A stretch of DNA of 64,000 nucleotides from CAZMXS01 sp964570325 (GTDB lineage: Bacteria > Verrucomicrobiota > Kiritimatiellia > CAIQIC01 > CAZMXS01). The notes below the pieces were generated by a model. It was not told the origin of the DNA, did no database searches, and saw only the letters and a list, made by a program, of their open reading frames with translations. Location: positions 1 to 64,000 of the forward strand of contig CAZMXS010000018.1 of the NCBI GenBank assembly GCA_964570325.1, given 5' to 3'. How positions within the stretch are numbered: position 1 is the stretch's first letter; each line of letters starts with the position of its first letter. The translations under genes and the position numbers were made by a program. Shown here piece by piece: positions 31,891 through 39,246 of this stretch.

Positions 31891-33618
31891 TCACTCCAGG
31901 ATCCCCGTGCGGCAAACGCGCCGCAGTTTGAACGTGCCTTCGGCTCGGACCGGTTCCCGCCGCAAACCGTGAATGGTGTGCGTGTAGCGACCGGTCAGTT
32001 CCTCTTCCGGATTCCACAGCGTGGCGTGGAACTTAAGGCCGGGCGGGCGATCCGCCAACAGCGTGACGGTATTGGTGATCGCGTAACACTCCGCGCCCTC
32101 CGGCAACAGTTGCCCGGCGGCGTCGCGGTTGTCATGATTCGGATTGTAAACATGCCGGAATGGATTGGCCGGATCGTCGTAACCGATCACGTAGGTTGTC
32201 TGCAATCCGTCCTGGAACGTGCCGGTCATCAGCGCGTTCAGGCCGAAGGGCAGAGCCACGCTGCTGATCCGCTCCGCCGGGCTGCCGGATCCGACCCGCC
32301 GGTCGTTGGGATAGAGCCGGTAATACCCGTTGGTGATGCCGTTCGTCACCACCGGAGTCCAGGCCAACACCGCTTGCTGCAATAAGCGGTGCTCCCCGTT
32401 GGTGGCGAAATGCACCACGAGGCGCATGGTCAGGTTGCCGTTGACCGGCCAGGCGGCGGACTCTTCGCCGCCGATCGCCGTGGTGACTTTGGTCAAGGTC
32501 GCCTCCCCCACCCACAGACCGTAGGGCCACAGCGCATGGTAGGGATCCTGCGCCCCATACTCTGCAACCACCGGGATCCAGATCAAAGTGCCGCCCGTGT
32601 CCGTCACCTCCAGCACGCTCTGCCAGGTCGCATTGGATTGGCCGGGCGGCGCCATCGCCGAGCGGTCAACCGCCAGCGTGATGGTCCATTGCTCATTGCT
32701 GGCCAACGCGCGCTGCAGCGTGTCGCCCAAGCCCAGTTCCCGCCACTCGAACTCCCCGGTTTCGGCGGACTGCGCAAAATGCAGCAGCGGCACGTCGCCC
32801 AACCGCGTTGGCGCGCCGAGCGGCGGATTCCGGCTGGCGATCAAGCGCACGGTGACGTTCTGGTTCGTCCCCCAGTCATTCCACAAGGTGAAGGATTGGA
32901 TGCTCGTCTCCGGCGCGTATGCCAGTTCGCCCCCGGGAACCAGCGCCAGCACCGTGCCCATGAAGGCGGACAAGCCCTCGGTCCGAATCCAATACGCCTC
33001 GTTGGAGCTGATCGGCCAGACCGCGGTTTGCGAGGAGATATCCTGTTGCGCGCCGTTCGGAAGAACCCGATAGATGTTGCCGGCCGGCGCCGGGTTCAGG
33101 TTGATGTTGCGCGCGGCCTTGAAATAGTCCGCAAACACCGGGGCCCGTCCCGGATTGACCGGGAGCCCGGTAAAGTTCCAGTTGTCCGGCAGCCAGACCC
33201 GCGCGGGGATGACCGGATTGCCCTCAAATGTCCAAGTGCAATTGGTGGTGCACTCAATCAAATACGCCGTATTGCCACTTAAGTTCCAGAGCGTGGTCAG
33301 GATCCGGTGCGGCGAATCCGCCGGATACCACACCAGCCATTCGGTGTCGCGCGTGGCCAGATCGCCGGAATTGGCCGTGAACTGCGCAAGATGGTATCGC
33401 CGGAAAACGCAATGCACGGAACGGATGGGCAAGCCGCAGAACTGGTAATCCAAATCAACCGGAAACGGCGTCAGCCGCAGATAGATGGCGTTCCAACCAT
33501 TGGAAAGGTTGAATGTCTGCGAGAGCCACTGTCCCGGCGCCGCGCAAGTTCCCATGAGCGTGAACAACAGCCACAGCAGCAGCCCGAAACCGCGCGCGGA
33601 CAGCCATCGACATTTCAT
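31891..33618 (-). CDS. Secreted protein of unknown function, first gene of the secreted block
   Basis: 575 residues with a clear signal peptide (ARGFGLLLWLLFTLMGTCAA). The N-terminal part opens 'QTFNLSNGWNAIYLRLTP' and is beta-rich. The C-terminal part contains the motif series 'GLWVGEATLTKVT', 'MRLVVHFATNGEHRLLQQAV', 'YDDPANPFRHVYNPNHDN' and 'GRYTHTIHGLRREPVRAEGT' then 'FKLRRV'. I recognise this series from other PVC-group secreted proteins that sit beside LamG giants, but I know no named family. ATG 33618 is chosen for the signal peptide. It heads the co-oriented block that runs to 16310. The 213 bases between it and the ygeW stop hold no gene. Confidence 0.72.
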   Translation of the reverse strand: MKCRWLSARGFGLLLWLLFTLMGTCAAPGQWLSQTFNLSNGWNAIYLRLTPFPVDLDYQFCGLPIRSVHCVFRRYHLAQFTANSGDLATRDTEWLVWYPADSPHRILTTLWNLSGNTAYLIECTTNCTWTFEGNPVIPARVWLPDNWNFTGLPVNPGRAPVFADYFKAARNINLNPAPAGNIYRVLPNGAQQDISSQTAVWPISSNEAYWIRTEGLSAFMGTVLALVPGGELAYAPETSIQSFTLWNDWGTNQNVTVRLIASRNPPLGAPTRLGDVPLLHFAQSAETGEFEWRELGLGDTLQRALASNEQWTITLAVDRSAMAPPGQSNATWQSVLEVTDTGGTLIWIPVVAEYGAQDPYHALWPYGLWVGEATLTKVTTAIGGEESAAWPVNGNLTMRLVVHFATNGEHRLLQQAVLAWTPVVTNGITNGYYRLYPNDRRVGSGSPAERISSVALPFGLNALMTGTFQDGLQTTYVIGYDDPANPFRHVYNPNHDNRDAAGQLLPEGAECYAITNTVTLLADRPPGLKFHATLWNPEEELTGRYTHTIHGLRREPVRAEGTFKLRRVCRTGILE

Positions 33619-33831
33619 GGTGAACCCCGCTATATAAAGGGTGCGCAAAAAAAAGACGGCTGGCACCTTAACAGCAAAGCGAGAACAAGTCGAGGGAAAC
33701 CGGGGAAAAATGAAAAACGGGGCGCGCCGGCGGGCAGGCGGCCCGCGCTTCGGCGGGGACCATTCGGCTGCGCCCGGTTTGCCGGCGAACGCCAGGCTGA
33801 CACTCGGACTGAAATGCAGGATCCGCATTCT

Positions 33832-35022
33832 TCAGCCGTGCAGCATGCGCGGCTGGTTGCGCCGGATCAGCGCCTCCAACACGTCCGCCGGATTCTTCCA
33901 GCGATTGGTCAGCATCATGGCGGCAATGACATAGGGCTTATAGCCGGCTTCCTTGTAGGTCGGGATGCGATATTTCTCGAACACGCCCGCCGCCACTTCG
34001 CCCGCCTGGCAGGAAACGCCGGTGATGTCGGCCGGCAGGCAGTGCATGTAGAGCGCCCGGCCGTCCTTGGTTCTTTTCATCATCTCCCGGGTGCATTCCC
34101 AATCCTTGAACCTCGCGTTCTCGGCCAGGCATTCCTTTTCGAGCGCCTTCAAACCGTCACGGTCGTTTCGGCGCAGCAGTTCGGTGCGCCGGCCCATGAC
34201 CTCATAGGACGCCCAGGACTTCGGGTAGACAATATCGGCGCCCCGGAACGCGTCCTCCATGGAATGGCCATGCACGAAGGCGCCGCCGCTGGCCTTCGCG
34301 TTGCGCTGCGCAACCTTGATGACTTCCGGGATCAGATTGTAGCCCTTCGGATGCGCGAGCGAGACCTTCATGCCGAAACGGGTCATCAAGCCAATGATGC
34401 CTTGCGGCACGGAAAGCGGCTTCCCGTAACTCGGGGAGTAAGCCCAGGTCATGGCGATCTTCTTGCCTTTCAACTTGTCCAGCCCGCCGAAGTACTCCTT
34501 CAGCCACATCAGGTCGGCCATCGCTTGCGTCGGATGGTCCACGTCGCATTGCAGGTTGACGATACCCGGCCGCTGCGGCAGCACGCCGCGCTTGTAACCA
34601 TCCTCCAGGGATTCGCCGACCTCGAGCATGTAGGTGTGGCCCGCGCCGAGGAACATATCGTCGCGGATACCGATGATTTGAGTCAGGAAAGAGATCATGT
34701 TGGCGGTCTCACGCACGGTCTCGCCATGCGCGATCTGCGATTTGCCTTCATCCAGATCCTGCACGGCCAGCCCCAACAGATTGGCTGCCGAGGCAAAGGA
34801 GAAGCGCGTGCGCGTGGAGTTGTCGCGAAAGACGGAAACGGCCAGCCCGGAGTCAAAGCAGCGCGCCGAGATATTGCTGTTGTGCAGGGCCTTCAACGTC
34901 TCGGCCACTGCCATCACCAGCTTGAGTTCGGCGACCGACTTGTCCCACGTCAACAGGAAGTCCTTGCCGTAGAGGGTCGCGTTAAGCTTGCGGATTTCAG
35001 CCAGCAGGTTTGCGCAGTTCAT
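33832..35022 (-). CDS. ygeW: Knotted carbamoyltransferase YgeW-like
   Basis: 396 residues, aspartate/ornithine carbamoyltransferase fold. The carbamoyl-phosphate motif is 'FRDNSTRTRFSFASAANLLG', followed by 'VQDLDEGKSQIAHGETVRET', the 'HPTQAMADL' motif and 'YMHCLPADI'. The long 'DEGKSQIAHGETVRETANM' stretch and the total length are those of YgeW rather than ornithine or acetylornithine carbamoyltransferase. YgeW occurs in anaerobic purine/ureide breakdown clusters and its exact substrate is unsettled. Here it lies 154 bases downstream of mdcA and a nitrilase-family gene on the same strand, a neighbourhood that also suggests ureido or amide metabolism. An AAAGGAGA ribosome-binding site precedes the ATG. 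Confidence 0.88.
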   Translation of the reverse strand: MNCANLLAEIRKLNATLYGKDFLLTWDKSVAELKLVMAVAETLKALHNSNISARCFDSGLAVSVFRDNSTRTRFSFASAANLLGLAVQDLDEGKSQIAHGETVRETANMISFLTQIIGIRDDMFLGAGHTYMLEVGESLEDGYKRGVLPQRPGIVNLQCDVDHPTQAMADLMWLKEYFGGLDKLKGKKIAMTWAYSPSYGKPLSVPQGIIGLMTRFGMKVSLAHPKGYNLIPEVIKVAQRNAKASGGAFVHGHSMEDAFRGADIVYPKSWASYEVMGRRTELLRRNDRDGLKALEKECLAENARFKDWECTREMMKRTKDGRALYMHCLPADITGVSCQAGEVAAGVFEKYRIPTYKEAGYKPYVIAAMMLTNRWKNPADVLEALIRRNQPRMLHG

Positions 35023-35176
35023 CGGATGTTTCTCCTTTTGGGTGAACAGGCTGAAATTACCCGAAAGCGGTCAAATGTTAAACCGAAATTACGCGCGGGA
35101 TCCCATCGTGGCCTCCGCCTCCAAGTGGGCGCAGATGTTGGACAAGATTTTGAATTGCCCGGCCGCGCCGGGCCGT

Positions 35177-36805
35177 TCAGCCCTTGAACCCGGCCGGCGG
35201 CTGGTAAAGCCCTTTGGAAATGCGGACCAAGTCGGATAAGCAGCGGGCGGCCAGCCGCCGGGGCGTGGCCGTGGCCGGATCTATCCCGAGATCCTCCGCG
35301 GTGCGCACCAGGCCGGCGCGACGGCAGGCCCGCACATCAGCCCGACTCACCGTTCGCCCCACGGGGGTATCGCCCGCCACAGCGGCCAGCGCCCGCATGC
35401 GCTGCGGCAGATCCCGGCAACGGTCCAGGTAGGCGATGCCGCACTCGGTCACGACATGGGTGACCTGGTCGCCGGCAATCATGACCGGCGGTTGGGCAAA
35501 CAGACCCTGCCGATACAAATCCTGCGCATCGAGGTTTTCCACAAACACCGGGATTTGTTTCTTTTCGCTGACCGTCGGCGTCATCTGCACCACCAGCTTG
35601 CGGCCGCGAACCACGCCATGCTGCGCGTGGCCGGCCTTGAGCAGCGCCGGGGTATAGTGCCGGCGACCGGGCGGCGTGCCGCCCAGGTTGGGCGCCCCGC
35701 CGAAGCCCGCGATCATACCCTTGATGGCGGTGGAACTGTTGCCAAACCGATCCACCTGCAGCGTTGCGCCGATGAACAGGTCAATCGCGTACAAACCGGC
35801 GATGTGGGCGAAGCAACGGTTGGAGCGCATGTGCCCGTCCGGCCCCAGGGAAAATATGTCGCCCCGCGCCTGGCAGTACGCCTCCATGCCCGGCTCGCCG
35901 CCGAAAGCATAGATATGTTGCACGAAGCCCCGCTCGATGGCCGGGATCAAGGTCGGATGCGGATTCAAGACCCAATGGGTGCAGCATTTGCCTTTCAGCC
36001 CCAGTTCACCGCCATAAGTGGGCAGCAACAATTCGATGGCGGCGGTGGCATAGCCGAGACCGTGGTTCAGCGAACGCACGCCGTATTCCGCGTAAATTCC
36101 CTTGATAACCATCATCGCCATGAGAATTTGCTGGGGCGTGATGCGCGCCGGGTCGCGGGTGAAAAGCGGCTCCAAGTGGTAATCGGCATGAGTGACGACG
36201 ATGAAGTCCACCCAGTCGGCCGGAATATCCGTGCGCGGCAGCGTCGCGCGCCGTTCCTTGACCTGGACAATCACCACGCCGCTCTTGAAGTGCGCCGCCT
36301 CGGCCAACAAGGCGGTGTCCTCGGTGTTAAAGCCGGTGAAGATGTTGCCGGCCGCGTCGCAGGCTTCCGCCACAAGCAGACAGACCTGCGGAAAGAGGTC
36401 AACAAAATAGCGGCCGTATAATTCGAGATAAGTATGGATGGCGCCGATCTGTGCCTTCTTTTCGGCGACCAACTGATAGAGCGCCTTGGATTGCGGACCG
36501 GCATAGGCAAAGTCCAGACGCGCGGCGATCCCCCGCCGGAATACTTCCAGGTGTTCCGGCAGCGCCACCGTGGATTGCACCATGTGCAGACCGCGAATCC
36601 GGCGCGGATCCACGCCGGCCAGTTGCCGGGCGAGAAAATCCGCCTGCTTCTGGTTGTCGCCTTCGATGCAGACGCGGTCGCCGCGCCGCAGGACGGCGTT
36701 GAGCAACGCCGTGACGTTTTCGGCCGCGACAAACTTGCCGCGCACATACGGCTGAGCCGCCCGCATTCGCGCCCGGTAATCCTGCTGCCGCCGGTCAAAC
36801 TTCAT
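35177..36805 (-). CDS. mdcA: Malonate decarboxylase alpha subunit (acetyl/malonyl transferase), orphan
   Basis: 542 residues, normal MdcA length. Signature stretches include 'GDRVCIEGDNQKQADFLARQ', 'HMVQSTVALPEHLEVF', 'IGAIHTYLELYGRYFVDL', 'DIPADWVDFIVVTHADYH', 'ALNPHPTLIPAIE'-type 'VLNPHPTLIPAIERGFV', 'GPDGHMRSNRCFAHIAGLYA' and 'GDQVTHVVTECGIAYL'. In known systems MdcA moves the acetyl/malonyl group on and off the ACP subunit of malonate decarboxylase. None of the ACP, decarboxylase or prosthetic-group genes (mdcB, C, D, E, G, H) is in this window. It overlaps the nitrilase-family gene by ATGA, so the two products are co-translated. It may work as a free-standing CoA- or acyl-transferase, or with partners elsewhere. 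Confidence 0.88.
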   Translation of the reverse strand: MKFDRRQQDYRARMRAAQPYVRGKFVAAENVTALLNAVLRRGDRVCIEGDNQKQADFLARQLAGVDPRRIRGLHMVQSTVALPEHLEVFRRGIAARLDFAYAGPQSKALYQLVAEKKAQIGAIHTYLELYGRYFVDLFPQVCLLVAEACDAAGNIFTGFNTEDTALLAEAAHFKSGVVIVQVKERRATLPRTDIPADWVDFIVVTHADYHLEPLFTRDPARITPQQILMAMMVIKGIYAEYGVRSLNHGLGYATAAIELLLPTYGGELGLKGKCCTHWVLNPHPTLIPAIERGFVQHIYAFGGEPGMEAYCQARGDIFSLGPDGHMRSNRCFAHIAGLYAIDLFIGATLQVDRFGNSSTAIKGMIAGFGGAPNLGGTPPGRRHYTPALLKAGHAQHGVVRGRKLVVQMTPTVSEKKQIPVFVENLDAQDLYRQGLFAQPPVMIAGDQVTHVVTECGIAYLDRCRDLPQRMRALAAVAGDTPVGRTVSRADVRACRRAGLVRTAEDLGIDPATATPRRLAARCLSDLVRISKGLYQPPAGFKG

Positions 36806-37773
36806 TTTCCCTTGCCGCCTTTCGTCGGACCGTGACGCCGGCTCCCATGTATGCTGAACCGGCGGGCCGGCTCAAAAAGACTGCGGGCGTGCCGCGTCAG
36901 ATAGTTTCCATAGGAGCGCACGTTGCGGTCCTCCAGATGGTCGAACATCATCGGCGCGTCGGAGCCAAAGGTCAGGCGTTTGATCGGATCCGGGTCCAGT
37001 TCGGCGTAGATGATCTCCTCCGTTCCGCGCGCGACGGCCAGCGACTGCGCAATCGGCGACACGATCATGCTATGCCCGAAGTAGTGCGTCTGCGAGGCAT
37101 CGGCGCCGACGGCGTTGACCGCCACCAGGTAGGCGTGGTTGTCATACGCGCGCGCCTTGTTGGTGGTTTCCCAGATCTCAAAACCACGCAGCAGCGCGGA
37201 CGGGCGCGCAATGATCTGCGCGCCCTTGATGGCCAGGATGCGCGCCACCTCGGGGAAATCGCCGTCGTAACAGATCATCATTCCGACCGCGCCGAACTCG
37301 GTGGGGATGACCGGATAGTCATAACCAGGCGTGGTCCAGCCGCCCGCCGCCAGACGTTCGGTGGGAAAGGGATGCGTCTTGCGGTAAACCCCCGCCACCG
37401 CGCCGTGGGCGTCAATGAGAAACGCGCTGTTGTAAATGGTTTTTTTGGCGCGCCCACGCTCGTAGGTGGGCAAGACGCAATAAGCCCTCATCTCGCGACA
37501 GGCCCGGCGCACCGGCGCCAGCACGCTTTCGATATTGCGCGGCAACAGATCATGAAAGGCGGCCGGTTCAAGATTGGGATGAAAGCCGGTGGTGATACTC
37601 TCGGGAAACACGATCAACCGGGCGCCGGTCTCGCGCACCGCCCGGCGGAACCAGCAAACGACTTTTTCCAAGTTGTGCGGAATATCGTTCGGTCGCACCG
37701 CGATCTGCACCCCCGCCACGCAGACCCGTTTGACCTGGCAATGCAGTTCCGACATCGGTTGGTTGTTGGACAT
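36802..37773 (-). CDS. Carbon-nitrogen hydrolase (nitrilase superfamily amidohydrolase)
   Basis: 323 residues. The catalytic triad is visible: Glu in 'LIVFPESITTGFHP', Lys in 'GVYRKTHPFPTER' and Cys in 'GMMICYDGDFPEVARILA'. 'GWTTPGYDYPVIPTEFG' and 'ETTNKARAYDNHAYLVAVNA' are also typical. The superfamily hydrolyses amides, nitriles or N-carbamoyl compounds; the local partners (a carbamoyltransferase-like protein and MdcA) fit an amidase or carbamoyl-amidase better than a true nitrilase, but the substrate is open. ATG 37773 is preferred over an upstream TTG. It is the first gene of the run and overlaps mdcA by four bases. Confidence 0.85.
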   Translation of the reverse strand: MSNNQPMSELHCQVKRVCVAGVQIAVRPNDIPHNLEKVVCWFRRAVRETGARLIVFPESITTGFHPNLEPAAFHDLLPRNIESVLAPVRRACREMRAYCVLPTYERGRAKKTIYNSAFLIDAHGAVAGVYRKTHPFPTERLAAGGWTTPGYDYPVIPTEFGAVGMMICYDGDFPEVARILAIKGAQIIARPSALLRGFEIWETTNKARAYDNHAYLVAVNAVGADASQTHYFGHSMIVSPIAQSLAVARGTEEIIYAELDPDPIKRLTFGSDAPMMFDHLEDRNVRSYGNYLTRHARSLFEPARRFSIHGSRRHGPTKGGKGK

Positions 37774-38085
37774 ACGCGCGCTTCTCAAGTGGTAAAGGCC
37801 CGGAGTTCACGCCGCGCTGGGCCGCAATCGCGCAGCACAATCTTCCGAGTCTTGGTGGAGCGGATCACATTCAACAGCCGCATGGTATGGGACGTAATGC
37901 GCCCTGTCAATGGCCGGCCGATCCTTCTTGCGCGCCCGCGCTTCATGGAACCCGGATTCACCCAGCGGGCGGTGGTCAGACGCACCCTTTGCGCCGGACT
38001 CGGCAACAATGAACCGGCGCGATCCGATGGCCCGGCCCATGCCTGTGGCTTGCCTTGCCGCCACCGCCGGACGTACAATTCTGCC
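37774..38085 (+). other. Intergenic region between divergent nitrilase and hydrolase genes
   Basis: 312 bases between divergently oriented starts. No gene is supported, although a frame on the plus strand stays open through it. It must hold promoters for both directions; the only convincing one is the plus-strand candidate at 38050-38079. Confidence 0.5.
38050..38079 (+). promoter_or_regulatory. Candidate promoter for the alpha/beta hydrolase, predicting a leaderless mRNA
   Basis: TTGCCT (38050-38055), an 18-base spacer, TACAAT (38074-38079), then six bases before the ATG at 38086. There is no Shine-Dalgarno in front of the ATG. Confidence 0.4.
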
Positions 38086-38880
38086 ATGCCTAATATCACT
38101 ACAGCGGATTTATCTATATACTATGAAGAACAAGGCTCCGGCGCGCCGCTGCTATGCATCGCCGGATTGGGTGCCAGCCTGGATTCATGGACGCCGGTAC
38201 GAGAGCGGCTGGCCGATCAATTCCGCGTAATCACTTTCGACAATCGCGGGATGGGTCGGACCCGCGGGCCCGACCGCCCGTTCCACATGGAAGACATGGT
38301 GGCGGATACGGTGGCGCTTTTGGATGCGTTGAATATTCGCGCGGCGCATGTTGCCGGCCATTCCCTGGGTGGCGCGATCGCGCAATGCCTGGCGCTCCGC
38401 CAGCCCGCACGGGTCCGTTCGATGACCCTTTGCAATTCATTCGCGCGTATCCGCCCGGCGGCGGTGATGGCCTTCCGCGCCAACGCCGACTTGCTGCGCG
38501 CCGGCGTACCGCTCCACTTGGTCTTCCAAGTCATCCTGCCCTGGCTTTTTTCCGACGCCTTCTTTCAAAGCGAAACCCAAATGCGCGCGCTTGTTGAGCA
38601 AGTCCGCGCTTCCCCGCCGCAACAGTCGCTGGCCGATTTTGAGCGCCAACTCGCGGTGGCCGCCAACTTCGATTCGGAAAATGTCCTCAACCGACTCCTC
38701 GTCCCCACCCTGGTTATTGCCGGCGAGCATGATATTATGATTCCGGTCACCAGCGCCCGCCGACTGGCCGGTCAGATCCCCCACGCCCGCTTTGAAACGG
38801 TGTCCGCCGGCCACTTGGGCCTGGTCGAAGCCGCAGCGGAATATGCCCGCCTGATTGCCGGGTTTATCCGCACTCAATAA
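38086..38880 (+). CDS. Alpha/beta-fold hydrolase
   Basis: 264 residues. The oxyanion region 'LLCIAGLGASLDSW', 'ITFDNRGMGRT', the nucleophile elbow 'VAGHSLGGAIAQCLALR' (Ser), the acid in 'VIAGEHDIMIPV' and the final His in 'SAGHLGLVEA' make a complete triad. The layout is that of 3-oxoadipate enol-lactonase/BioH-like esterases, but the substrate is not predictable. I chose the ATG at 38086 because homology starts directly there; the same frame is open for over a kilobase upstream as an antisense shadow of the nitrilase-family gene. No neighbour is co-oriented within a plausible operon distance. Confidence 0.88.
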   Translation: MPNITTADLSIYYEEQGSGAPLLCIAGLGASLDSWTPVRERLADQFRVITFDNRGMGRTRGPDRPFHMEDMVADTVALLDALNIRAAHVAGHSLGGAIAQCLALRQPARVRSMTLCNSFARIRPAAVMAFRANADLLRAGVPLHLVFQVILPWLFSDAFFQSETQMRALVEQVRASPPQQSLADFERQLAVAANFDSENVLNRLLVPTLVIAGEHDIMIPVTSARRLAGQIPHARFETVSAGHLGLVEAAAEYARLIAGFIRTQ

Positions 38881-39110
38881 AAATCAGCAGGAGTAAGACC
38901 CATCTTCTACAGTTCCGCGCTGCCCAAACCAACCAGGCCTGCGGGATGGCGTCAAAGTGTCAAATCCCAGAGGGGCGGGGGGCAGCGTCCCCAGAGTCAC
39001 CCAAACAAATCAGCGGAGATCTCAAAGAAAGTACCAAAGCCGGGAATGCGCCGCCAAAATTCGGAGTGCAGAAAGTGCTATTTTATGCCGTATTTACATG
39101 GGATTATGAT

Positions 39111-39184
39111 TGGAGCGGGTGATGGGAGTCGAACCCACGTGGCCAGCTTGGAAGGCTGGAACTCTACCGTTGAGCTACACCCGC
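39111..39184 (-). tRNA. tRNA-Gly (anticodon TCC)
   Basis: On the minus strand: acceptor stem GCGGGTG with CACCCGC, D-arm TAGCTCAACGGTAGAGT, anticodon loop CTTCCAA with anticodon TCC, T-arm GTGGGTTCGACTCCCAT, discriminator T and encoded CCA. It complements the GCC glycine isoacceptor at 16228. The 230 bases between the hydrolase stop and this gene hold nothing recognisable. Confidence 0.97.
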
Positions 39185-39202
39185 GCCAGAGACTGGCCGG
39201 TT

Positions 39203-39230
39203 AATATAGAGAGTCTTGCGGCGGGGTCAA
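39203..39230 (-). promoter_or_regulatory. Promoter of tRNA-Gly(TCC)
   Basis: On the minus strand TTGACC (39230-39225), 16-base spacer, TATATT (39208-39203), ending 18 bases before the tRNA 5' end. It is the best sigma-70-like promoter in the window, as expected for a tRNA gene. Confidence 0.6.
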
Positions 39231-39246
39231 GATCGCAACAACCGCT

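Noticed and set aside
36832..38085. Long 5' extension of the alpha/beta hydrolase frame
   Set aside because: The extension is antisense to the nitrilase-family gene; hydrolase homology begins at the ATG at 38086, directly after a promoter-like sequence.
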